Source of the DNA: Pseudomonadota bacterium | GTDB taxonomy: Bacteria; Pseudomonadota; Alphaproteobacteria; Rhizobiales; Rhizobiaceae | Assembly (NCBI GenBank): GCA_023419535.1 | Contig: JAEZXX010000086.1 | Coordinates: 1 to 36,800, forward strand | Direction of reading: 5' to 3' | Length of the DNA stretch: 36,800 nucleotides | Shown: positions 30,572 to 36,800 of the stretch, in pieces | Layout: every line of letters begins with the position of its first letter | How positions within the stretch are numbered: position 1 is the stretch's first letter | Position numbers and translations under genes: made by a program | The notes under the pieces: model-generated | The model's input: the letters and a program-made list of their open reading frames with translations, nothing else | Told to the model about the DNA's origin: nothing | Database searches by the model: none

Positions 30572-31356
30572 GCCGCCACCCTCGCCTCGGCGATCTCGGC
30601 CCGCAATTCGTGGACGAGGTCGACGAAGGGTTTCTCGTACATCAGGTCCAGCGGGCGGGGCCGGGCGAAGGGCACCTGCCGCTCCAGCTTCACGCGGCCC
30701 GGCCGCGCCGTCATCACCACCACGCGGTCGGCCAGATAGGCCGCCTCGCGAAGATCGTGGGTGACGAGGACGATGGTGATGCCCTTCGTCGCGTGGATGT
30801 CGCGGATCACCATCCACAGCTCCTCGCGCGTGAAGGCGTCGAGTGCGCCGAAGGGCTCGTCGAGCATGATCAGCTCGGGCTCGTGGATGAGCGCGCGGCA
30901 GAGATTGGCGCGCTGCTGCATGCCGCCGGACAGCTGCCAGGGAAATTTCGAGCCGAAGCCCTTCAGCCCGACGAGTTCGAGCAGGCCTTCCGCCTTGGCG
31001 ACGTACTCGGCCTTGTGCCGCCGCAGCCGCCGCTTGTGCGGCTCGACGATCTCCAGCGGCAGAAGGATGTTGTCGAGCGTGGTGCGCCAGGGCAGCAGGG
31101 TCGGGTTCTGGAAGGCCATGCCGACGATCGAGACCGGCTCCGAGACCTCCTTGCCGGCGACGATGACGACGCCTTCGCTGGGCGCCTGAAGCCCGGTGAC
31201 GAGCTTCATCAGCGTGGACTTGCCGCACCCCGAGGGTCCGACGACGGCGACGAACTCGCCGCGCCCGACCTTCAGGTCCAGCCCCTCGACGGCGAGCGTG
31301 CCCGCGTCGCCGCCGTAGCGCAGCGAGACGTCGTCGAGCGTGACGAGCGGGCTCAT
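30568..31356 (-). CDS. ABC transporter ATP-binding protein (SsuB/TauB-like)
   Basis: The 262-residue ATPase has Walker A GPSGCGKST, Q-loop MAFQNPTLLPWRTTLDN, signature LSGGMQQRANLCRAL, Walker B LIMLDEPFGALD and switch His in IVLVTHDLREAAYLADRV. The Q-loop phrase NPTLLPWRTT is typical of the nitrate/sulfonate/taurine class. It sits 20 nt after the binding-protein gene and overlaps the permease gene, giving the order binding protein, ATPase, permease. Confidence 0.95.
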   Translation of the reverse strand: MSPLVTLDDVSLRYGGDAGTLAVEGLDLKVGRGEFVAVVGPSGCGKSTLMKLVTGLQAPSEGVVIVAGKEVSEPVSIVGMAFQNPTLLPWRTTLDNILLPLEIVEPHKRRLRRHKAEYVAKAEGLLELVGLKGFGSKFPWQLSGGMQQRANLCRALIHEPELIMLDEPFGALDAFTREELWMVIRDIHATKGITIVLVTHDLREAAYLADRVVVMTARPGRVKLERQVPFARPRPLDLMYEKPFVDLVHELRAEIAEARVAA

Positions 31357-31376
31357 CGCGGCCCCCTTCGCCCGGC

Positions 31377-32393
31377 CTAGTCGAGCATCCGGTCGGCTTC
31401 GGGCGGCAGATACTGGCCGTCGAAGACGCGATCCGGCGCCGGCGGGTTCTCGAGCCCTACCGACAGGTCGAGAAGCTCGATGGAGCGCGCCAGCTTCGCC
31501 TCATCGACGCCGCCGAAGCCGTTCTCGCGCACGGCCGCCGTCGCGATGTTCATCTCGTTCGCCATCTGGAGGCGCTCGACCTCGGTCTCCAGGGTCAGGA
31601 TGTTGTTGGCGCGAAGCACGGCCTCGGCGCCCGCCTGCGGGTCGGCGACCGCGTCCTTGAAGCCCCGCGTGATGGCGGCCAGCACGCCGCGCACCGCCTC
31701 CGGGTTCTCCTCGGCGAACGTCGTGTTGACCATGACCGCGTTGCCGTAGAGGTCGAGCCCGTGGTCGGCCATCAGGATCGGGACGATGTCCTCCTCCTGC
31801 ACCCCTTGCGCCTTCAGGTTCAGGACGACGGAGAAGGCGAAGCCGAAGACGGCGTCCACGGCGCCCTGCGCCAGCATCGGCTCGCGCACCGGGAAGCCGA
31901 TGCTCTCGATGGTGATCGCGGACGCGTCGAGATCGTTCACCTCGACGAAGGCCGGCCACTGCGCGAAGGCCCCGTCCGGCGGCGGGGCGCCGAGCGTCTT
32001 GCCCTCCAGCGACTTCGGGTCCTCGCCGACCCCTTGCGAGGCGCGCCCGACGACCGCGAAGGCCGGCCGCTCGTAGACGATCTGCACGGCTTCGATCGGC
32101 TCGTCGGGGTTGGTGTCGAGGAACTTGATCAGCGCGTTCAGGTCGCCGAAGCCCATCTGGTAGGTGCCGGTGGTAATGCGCGGAATGGCCTCGAGCGAGC
32201 CGTTGCCGACGTCGATCGAGACCTCGACGCCGGCCTCCTCGAAGTAGCCGCGCTCCTGCGCGAGGAGGAAGCCGGCGGCCGGCCCCTCGAAGCGCCAGTC
32301 CAGCGTGAAGCGGACCGGGGTCAGCTCCTGGGCGCCGGCAAGGCTTGGGGCGAGAAGGGCGGCGGCGGAGGCGGCGAGAAGAAGTCGGATCAT
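31377..32393 (-). CDS. NMT1/TauA-like periplasmic substrate-binding protein
   Basis: The 338-residue protein has a signal peptide (about 1-21, LAPSLAGAQ) and the NMT1/THI5-like start VRFTLDWRFEGPAAGFLLAQ, then RGYFEEAGVEVSI and IPRITTGTYQMGFGDLNAL. The TLDW phrase resembles binding proteins for thiamine pyrimidine precursors or riboflavin, but aromatic residues that define those ligands cannot be assigned by eye, and no TPP riboswitch motif is visible upstream. Substrate is therefore open. ATG 32393 gives the signal peptide; the longer open frame upstream is rejected. The 166-nt upstream gap must contain divergent promoters; none is clear. Confidence 0.92.
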   Translation of the reverse strand: MIRLLLAASAAALLAPSLAGAQELTPVRFTLDWRFEGPAAGFLLAQERGYFEEAGVEVSIDVGNGSLEAIPRITTGTYQMGFGDLNALIKFLDTNPDEPIEAVQIVYERPAFAVVGRASQGVGEDPKSLEGKTLGAPPPDGAFAQWPAFVEVNDLDASAITIESIGFPVREPMLAQGAVDAVFGFAFSVVLNLKAQGVQEEDIVPILMADHGLDLYGNAVMVNTTFAEENPEAVRGVLAAITRGFKDAVADPQAGAEAVLRANNILTLETEVERLQMANEMNIATAAVRENGFGGVDEAKLARSIELLDLSVGLENPPAPDRVFDGQYLPPEADRMLD

Positions 32394-32559
32394 GGAGCGG
32401 GCCGTTGCGTGGAGAACGGCGCCATTGTTGACGCGCCCCTCCAGCGCCTGCAACACGATTCCGCGATCCTCGCGGCCGGTCTCTCGACTCTGCTCAAAGG
32501 GAAGGCGCACCGCTCCTTTTCGCGCCGGGCCCTGCCCGTCCGATCGGCAGGAGGAAGAG

Positions 32560-33507
32560 ATGTTCGACACGCCGACGGTCCTCGAATCGCCGACGGGCGC
32601 TAGGCTCCTCCTGCGCGCGAAGGCGGCGGAGGCGCCCTCTCGCGGCATCGTCCTCGTCTTCCACGGACTGGCCGAGCATTCGGCCCGCTACGCGGCGTTC
32701 GCCGGCGAACTCGCCGCGCTCGGCTTCCATGTCCTCGCGCACGATCACCGCGGGCACGGGCGGACGACGGCGTCCGACACCGGACCACGCCGCTTTTCGG
32801 TGCGTAACGGCGTGGAAAAGGTCCTGGCGGACGGCGAAGCGGTCGAGCGGCACGCCCGCGCCGCCCATCCCGGCCTGCCGGTCGTCGTCTTCGGCCATTC
32901 CATGGGCGCGCTCGTCGCGGCGAACTTCGCGGCGCGCAGAAGCCGCGACCTCGCCGGCGTCGCGCTCTGGAACGGCAATCTCGACAGGGGCGTGGACGTC
33001 CGCCTGGCGCGGGTGCTGTTCCGTCTCGAGCGGGCCTATCGCGGCTCGGACGTGGCGAGCGGGCTGTTCCCCGCACTGACCTTCCGGGCCTGGGCGCGGT
33101 CCGTCCCGGGCCGCCGCCGGGAGGCGGACTGGCTGACGCACGACGCGGAACAGGCGGCGCGCTACGAGGCCGATCCCCTCTGCGGCTGGACGCCCACCGT
33201 CTCGCTCGCCGAGGACCTGACGCGCCTGACGCTGGCAGGGGCTTCGCCCCCTGCCCTCGCGCGCCTGACGAAGGCCCTGCCGCTCCATCTGCTCGGTGGC
33301 GGAGCCGACCCGGCGACGAAGCGGGGCCGCGCGGTCGAGCGTCTGGCGGCCCGCCTCCGCAAGGCCGGCGCGAGCGACGTGACGTGCCTCGTCGTGCCGG
33401 GCGCGCGGCACGAGACGCTGAACGAGATCGAGGCCTATCGCCGGCCCGCCATGGCCTCGCTGACCGCCTGGCTCGATCGCATCGTCCCGCCTGTCAGCGC
33501 AGGATGA
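32560..33507 (+). CDS. Alpha/beta hydrolase, monoacylglycerol lipase-like (Hydrolase_4)
   Basis: The 315-residue enzyme shows VLVFHGLAEHSARYAAFAGE (31-50, oxyanion His-Gly), AHDHRGHGRT (60-69), the nucleophile elbow FGHSMGALVA with S114, and a likely catalytic H284 in PGARHETLNEIE. These match lysophospholipase/monoglyceride lipase-type Serine hydrolases. No signal peptide is seen, so it is cytoplasmic. GGAGGAAGAG directly precedes ATG 32560, a strong site. Its last 14 bases overlap the convergent lipoprotein gene. Confidence 0.93.
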   Translation: MFDTPTVLESPTGARLLLRAKAAEAPSRGIVLVFHGLAEHSARYAAFAGELAALGFHVLAHDHRGHGRTTASDTGPRRFSVRNGVEKVLADGEAVERHARAAHPGLPVVVFGHSMGALVAANFAARRSRDLAGVALWNGNLDRGVDVRLARVLFRLERAYRGSDVASGLFPALTFRAWARSVPGRRREADWLTHDAEQAARYEADPLCGWTPTVSLAEDLTRLTLAGASPPALARLTKALPLHLLGGGADPATKRGRAVERLAARLRKAGASDVTCLVVPGARHETLNEIEAYRRPAMASLTAWLDRIVPPVSAG

Positions 33508-33742
33508 CGGGCACGTAGACAGGTCTCGTCGGGAACGGATCCTGCAGCAGCGCCGCGCGCCGGTCGGCCGCGCGCGACAGGTCGATGCGCTGGAGGCAGG
33601 CGGCGAAGGCGTCGGTGCCCGGCCGGAAGCCGTAGGAGCGGCACTGGTTCTCGTCCGCCGCCCGGCGCTCGGCTGGGCTGACGGAGACGCAACCGGAGAG
33701 GGCGACCGCCGTCACCAGCAGAGAGATCGCGACCGCACGCAT
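33494..33742 (-). CDS. Small lipoprotein with QCRSYGFRPGTDAFAACL motif
   Basis: The 82-residue product has a lipoprotein signal with lipobox ALSGC (C18). The mature part is ENQCRSYGFRPGTDAFAACL then QRIDLSRAADRRA, with two cysteines spaced to form a disulfide. Small lipoproteins with this YGF-PGT-AFA-C phrase are common in Hyphomicrobiales and have no assigned role. ATG 33742 is preceded by GGAAGGAAA. Its 3' end overlaps the convergent hydrolase gene by 14 nt (33494-33507), leaving no room for separate terminators. Confidence 0.85.
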   Translation of the reverse strand: MRAVAISLLVTAVALSGCVSVSPAERRAADENQCRSYGFRPGTDAFAACLQRIDLSRAADRRAALLQDPFPTRPVYVPVILR

Positions 33743-33823
33743 GGCCGGTTTCCTTCCTCGAAATTCCGGGACGATCCCGTCGAGAGAACGGGAAACGCGG
33801 GACGGCGGTCCAGGTTCGCCTCG

Positions 33824-34825
33824 TCAGGCCCAGCGGTGCCCGGCGACCTCCATGTCGACCGCATGGACCGAATGGCCTTCCGTGAAGAACAGGGTCCGGT
33901 GGTCCGGCCCGCCGAAGGTCAGGTTCACGCAGGTGTCCTCCGTCGCGATCCGCCCGCGCAGGGTCCCGTCCGGGGCGTAGATGCGGGCCCCGTCGAAGCA
34001 GCCGGCATAGAGGTTGCCGCTCTCGTCCATCGCCAGCCCGTCCGGGATACCCTCTTCGATCGTGGCGAAGATCCGCCCCTCTCCCCGGCGGCCGTCCTCG
34101 TCCATCGGGAAGGCGATGATCTCGCCGGGGCGGGATTCGTCCAGCGCACCGGCCGCTTCCGCGACATAGAGCGTGCGCCCGTCGGCCGAGAAGACGATCC
34201 CGTTGGGCTGGGAGATGCTGTCGATCATCCGCGCCAGCGACCCGTCCTGCGGATCGATCCGGTAGACGCCGTTGGCCGACTGCTCCGGTTCGGCCTGGAT
34301 GCCCTCGTCCGGGACCGTGATCCCGAAGATCGGGTCGGTGAACCAGACGGCCCCGTCCGGAGCGAGGGCGGCGTCGTTCGGCGAGTTCAGCGGACGCCCC
34401 TCATACGCCTCGGCGATCGGAACGATCGTCCCGTCCGCCTCCTCGCGTACCACGCGGCGCGTGCGATGCTCGCAGGTCACCAGCCGGCCGGCGGCGTCGA
34501 GGATCGAGCCGTTGGCGTTGTCGGACGGCTCGCGGAACGTCTCGGCCTCTTCGCCGGGCACGACGATCATCATCCGGTTGGCGCGCACGTCCGAGAAGAC
34601 GAGCGCACCGCGCTCGGGAAGCCAGACCGGCCCCTCGCACCATTGGCCGCCGGTGTAGATCGTGCGGATCGGGGCCCCGGCGGACACGAGGCCCGACAGG
34701 CTCGCCTCGCCGGACGGCGCCACGCGCGGCTGCGCGCGGGCGGGCAGCCCGCCGAGGGCCAGAGCGGCACCGGAGCCCGTCAAGGCGAGGAAGAGGCGGC
34801 GGTTCGGCGTCGAAAGATGAGGCAT
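33824..34825 (-). CDS. SMP-30/gluconolactonase-family protein, Tat-exported
   Basis: The 333-residue protein starts with a Tat-like signal (NRRLFLALTGSGAALALGG, processing near ARAQ) and a six-bladed SMP-30 propeller. Family segments are QWCEGPVWLPERGALVFSD (first metal Glu), NGSILDAAGRLVTCEHRTRR, RPLNSPNDAALAPDGAVWFT (conserved Asn-Asp), ISQPNGIVFSADGRTLYVAE and GIPDGLAMDESGNLY. These suit a calcium-type lactonase acting on sugar lactones in the periplasm. Twin Arg is present but the +2 residue is Leu. ATG 34825 is used. Confidence 0.92.
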   Translation of the reverse strand: MPHLSTPNRRLFLALTGSGAALALGGLPARAQPRVAPSGEASLSGLVSAGAPIRTIYTGGQWCEGPVWLPERGALVFSDVRANRMMIVVPGEEAETFREPSDNANGSILDAAGRLVTCEHRTRRVVREEADGTIVPIAEAYEGRPLNSPNDAALAPDGAVWFTDPIFGITVPDEGIQAEPEQSANGVYRIDPQDGSLARMIDSISQPNGIVFSADGRTLYVAEAAGALDESRPGEIIAFPMDEDGRRGEGRIFATIEEGIPDGLAMDESGNLYAGCFDGARIYAPDGTLRGRIATEDTCVNLTFGGPDHRTLFFTEGHSVHAVDMEVAGHRWA

Positions 34826-34897
34826 CGAAGGGTCCGGTTCCGTTGGCGTGCGCCAGGAACTGCCCTGCGGACCGAAAACCTCAAGCTCACGTTTGCG

Positions 34898-35830
34898 TCA
34901 GTCGAAGAGCGAGGAGACCGACTCTTCGGAGGCCGTGCGCTGGATCGCCTCGCCGAGAAGGTTGGCCAGCGTGATGACGCGGATGTTCTTCGTTTCGCGC
35001 ACGGCCTGCGGCGGCATGATGGAATCGGTGATCACCAGCTCCTCCAGGCGCGAGGCCGCGATGCGCGCGGCCGCCCCGCCGGAGAGCACGCCGTGGGTGA
35101 TGTAGGCGCGAACGCTCGCCGCACCCTGCGCCATCAGCGCGTCCGCCGCATTGCAGAGCGTGCCGCCCGAATCGATGATGTCGTCGACGAGGATGCAGTG
35201 CCGTCCCGCGACGTCGCCGATGATGTTCATCACCTCGGACTCGCCCGGCTTCTCGCGGCGCTTGTCGACGATGGCGAGCGGCGCGTCGAGACGCTTGGCG
35301 AGCGAGCGGGCGCGCACGACGCCGCCGACGTCCGGCGAGACGACCATGCAGTTCTCGGCCTCGACATGGGCCTTGACGTCGCGCGCCATCAGCGGGATCG
35401 CGAAGAGATTGTCGGTCGGGATGTCGAAGAAGCCCTGGATCTGCCCGGCATGGAGATCGAGGGTCATGACGCGGTCGGCGCCCGACTCCGTGATGAGATT
35501 GGCGACGAGCTTGGCGGAGATCGGCGTGCGGCCGCCGGCTTTGCGGTCCTGCCGCGCATAGCCGAAATAGGGCAGGACCGCCGTGATGCGCCGCGCCGAG
35601 GCGCGCCGCATGGCGTCGGTCATAATCAGGAGTTCCATCAGATGGTCGTTCGCCGGGTAGGCGGTGGACTGGACGATGAAGACGTCCTCGCCGCGCACGT
35701 TCTCCTGGACCTCGACGAAGATCTCCTGGTCGGCGAAGCGCCGGACGGAGGCCTTGCCGAGCGGCAGCTCGAGATAGGCGCAGATGGCTTCGGCGAGCGC
35801 CCGGTTCGAATTGCCGGAAAAGAGCTTCAT
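34898..35830 (-). CDS. prs: Ribose-phosphate pyrophosphokinase (PRPP synthetase)
   Basis: The 310-residue enzyme makes PRPP from ribose 5-phosphate and ATP for nucleotide, histidine and tryptophan synthesis. It starts MKLFSGNSNRALAEAI and contains RRFADQEIFVEVQENVRGED, the flexible-loop region PYFGYARQDRK, LDLHAGQIQGFF, SPDVGGVVRAR and the PRPP-binding motif ILVDDIIDSGGTL. The end SVSSLFD is typical. Class I length and motifs are complete. ATG 35830 gives the standard N-terminus. Confidence 0.97.
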   Translation of the reverse strand: MKLFSGNSNRALAEAICAYLELPLGKASVRRFADQEIFVEVQENVRGEDVFIVQSTAYPANDHLMELLIMTDAMRRASARRITAVLPYFGYARQDRKAGGRTPISAKLVANLITESGADRVMTLDLHAGQIQGFFDIPTDNLFAIPLMARDVKAHVEAENCMVVSPDVGGVVRARSLAKRLDAPLAIVDKRREKPGESEVMNIIGDVAGRHCILVDDIIDSGGTLCNAADALMAQGAASVRAYITHGVLSGGAAARIAASRLEELVITDSIMPPQAVRETKNIRVITLANLLGEAIQRTASEESVSSLFD

Positions 35831-35903
35831 GGACTGACCCGCGTCGGATGCTGGAATGCCTTGCGCACCCTTGTCGAGCGTCGCCCGTGGCTTATGGCGG
35901 GCT

Positions 35904-35930
35904 CCTTACCAACAACGGGTGAAGAGTCAA
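35904..35930 (-). promoter_or_regulatory. Weak candidate prs promoter
   Basis: On the minus strand TTGACT (35930-35925) is a good -35 hexamer, about 95-100 nt upstream of prs. The -10 position 16-17 nt later (TAAGGA region) is poor, so only the -35 is supported. Confidence 0.3.
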
Positions 35931-35955
35931 AGGAGGATGCGACCGATCCCGCCGG

Positions 35956-36800
35956 TCAGGACACGGTGACGAGATCGAGCGGGAGCTTCGACAAGGGCTC
36001 GGGCGCTCCCTCCGTCGTCAGGTAGGTCCGCCCGAGCGTCATCGCGACGCCCTCCTCCGAATCCATCAGGATCATGTGGGCGAAGAGCGTCATGTTCGGC
36101 TCGATCGCCTGGGTGTTGCCGGTCACGAACATCTGCGGGTCCATCCAGGAGGGCGCGAAGCGCGCGCCGACCGAATAGCCGCAGGCCGCGAGCCGATGGC
36201 GCACCAGCTTGTGCTCCTCCATCACGCGCGCGTGGGCGTCGAACACCTCCCCGAAGGTGCCGCCCGGCCGCATCGCCTCCTCCACGGCCTCCAGCGCCTC
36301 GCGCGCCGCGGCATGGAGCTCCTCGTGGCGCATCAGCGGTGCGCCGACGAGCACGGTGCGCATGGCCGGCGCATGATAGTTCGCCTTCACCCCCGCCCAT
36401 TCGACGGTGAGCTGGTCGCGCGCGTCGAGCCTGCGCCGCCCGGATTTGGAGCGGCAGAGAAGCGCGTCGGGTCCGGAGCCGAGGATGAAGGGGTTGGCCG
36501 GATAGTCGCCGCCGAGCCGGAACACCTCGCCCTGCAGCGCGTGCAGGAGTTCCGCCTCGTCCGCGCCCTCGCGCACGAGCGCCATCATGGCCTCGAAGGC
36601 CTCGTCGCCGAGGCGCGCGGCCTCGCGCGCATAGGCGATCTCGGCCTCGCTCTTCACCAGCCGCAGCCCCGGCACGAGGTCGGAGGCATCGGACAGGGAG
36701 GCGAAGGAGCCGAGCTTGTCGTCGACGAGCTTGCCGTTGGCCGCCGTCAGCCCGTGGGGGGGGCCCGCGCCGGCCGCCCGCCAGCCGCGGGGCCCCCCGA
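35956..36800 (-). CDS. M24-fold (Xaa-Pro peptidase/creatinase-like) protein, N-terminus missing
   Basis: The frame runs from the stop at 35956 to the right edge with no start. The reliable part begins near HGLTAANGKLVDDKLGS (about 36756) and continues with LRLVKSEAEIAYAREAARLG, DYPANPFILGSGPDALLCR, DQLTVEWAGVKANYHAPAMR and GYSVGARFAPSW, then FAHMILMD and LGRTYLTTEGAPEPLSK. This is the pita-bread fold of M24 enzymes, but several dimetal ligands of aminopeptidase P are replaced: VEWAG for the first Asp, HAPAMR for the second, GYSVGAR for the His region. This favours a metal-independent creatinase or ectoine-hydrolase (DoeA)-like enzyme. Bases beyond about 36757 are G/C runs of doubtful quality. 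Confidence 0.8.
   Translation of the reverse strand, partial: GGPRGWRAAGAGPPHGLTAANGKLVDDKLGSFASLSDASDLVPGLRLVKSEAEIAYAREAARLGDEAFEAMMALVREGADEAELLHALQGEVFRLGGDYPANPFILGSGPDALLCRSKSGRRRLDARDQLTVEWAGVKANYHAPAMRTVLVGAPLMRHEELHAAAREALEAVEEAMRPGGTFGEVFDAHARVMEEHKLVRHRLAACGYSVGARFAPSWMDPQMFVTGNTQAIEPNMTLFAHMILMDSEEGVAMTLGRTYLTTEGAPEPLSKLPLDLVTVS
36757..36800. other. G/C-run region at right edge, probable contig-end artefact
   Basis: A GGGGGGGG run at 36756-36763 starts a stretch made almost only of G and C, ending GGGGCCCCCC. It keeps the reading frame open but gives low-complexity residues, and mirrors the left edge. Confidence 0.55.

Noticed and set aside
32394..32559. TPP riboswitch in front of the NMT1-type binding protein
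   Set aside because: No CTGAGA-type thi-box core or matching helix segments are present on the minus strand.
1..36800. CRISPR arrays, insertion sequences, prophage genes, tRNAs
   Set aside because: No regularly spaced repeats, transposase, integrase, phage structural genes or tRNA-like cloverleaf found when reading both strands.

Overview
The window looks like chromosomal DNA of a high-GC (about 70%) alphaproteobacterium, most likely of the order Hyphomicrobiales (Rhizobiales). Support comes from the alpha-type dcw cluster order, an HWE-type histidine kinase, an ArsR-methyltransferase fusion next to metF, a DUF2293 gene and a small rhizobial-type lipoprotein. Genus is not determinable; Aurantimonadaceae is only a guess. 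Both ends run into G/C homopolymers that look like degraded contig ends, so the first and last genes are partial.

Layout. (1) 1-10871, all on the minus strand, is the division and cell wall (dcw) operon read from right to left: mraZ, rsmH, ftsL, ftsI, murE, murF, mraY, murD, ftsW. Neighbours mostly overlap by 1-4 nt; the exceptions are a 165-nt gap between ftsI and murE and a 3-nt gap between murD and ftsW. Where murG would be expected after ftsW there is a hairpin and then a GNAT acetyltransferase. Upstream of mraZ lie three TGGG repeats at exact 10-bp spacing, a candidate MraZ operator. (2) 11.3-11.8 kb holds the RNase P RNA gene rnpB. (3) 11.9-16.8 kb is an envelope-maintenance block: an SLT transglycosylase, an AmpD-like amidase coupled to a TerB/DnaJ protein, a small lipoprotein, a GH25 lysozyme lipoprotein and an MltB-like transglycosylase. 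Together with dcw this places wall synthesis and wall cutting side by side. (4) 16.9-22.3 kb is mixed metabolism: DUF4112 protein, cytochrome b561, an AT-richer two-gene insert (unknown protein plus PIN-like nuclease), an isoprenylcysteine-type methyltransferase, an ODC-family decarboxylase, an amidase and a 29-residue membrane peptide with a strong terminator. (5) 22.3-24.6 kb is a methionine-cycle locus: an ArsR-methyltransferase fusion regulator followed by metF, a perfect 24-bp palindrome in front of it, and a divergent DUF2293 gene. (6) 24.7-26.8 kb holds a soluble PAS/HWE histidine kinase translationally coupled to a single-domain response regulator, plus a 39-residue protein. (7) 27.0-36.8 kb holds ettA, an RNase T2 with an extra N-terminal domain, an NMT1/TauA-type ABC importer operon, an alpha/beta hydrolase, a small lipoprotein, a Tat-exported SMP-30 protein, prs and a partial M24-fold hydrolase.

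The best candidates for something not well described are the low-GC PIN-like two-gene module at 17976-18745, and the perfect palindrome shared by the SahR-like regulator and the DUF2293 gene.
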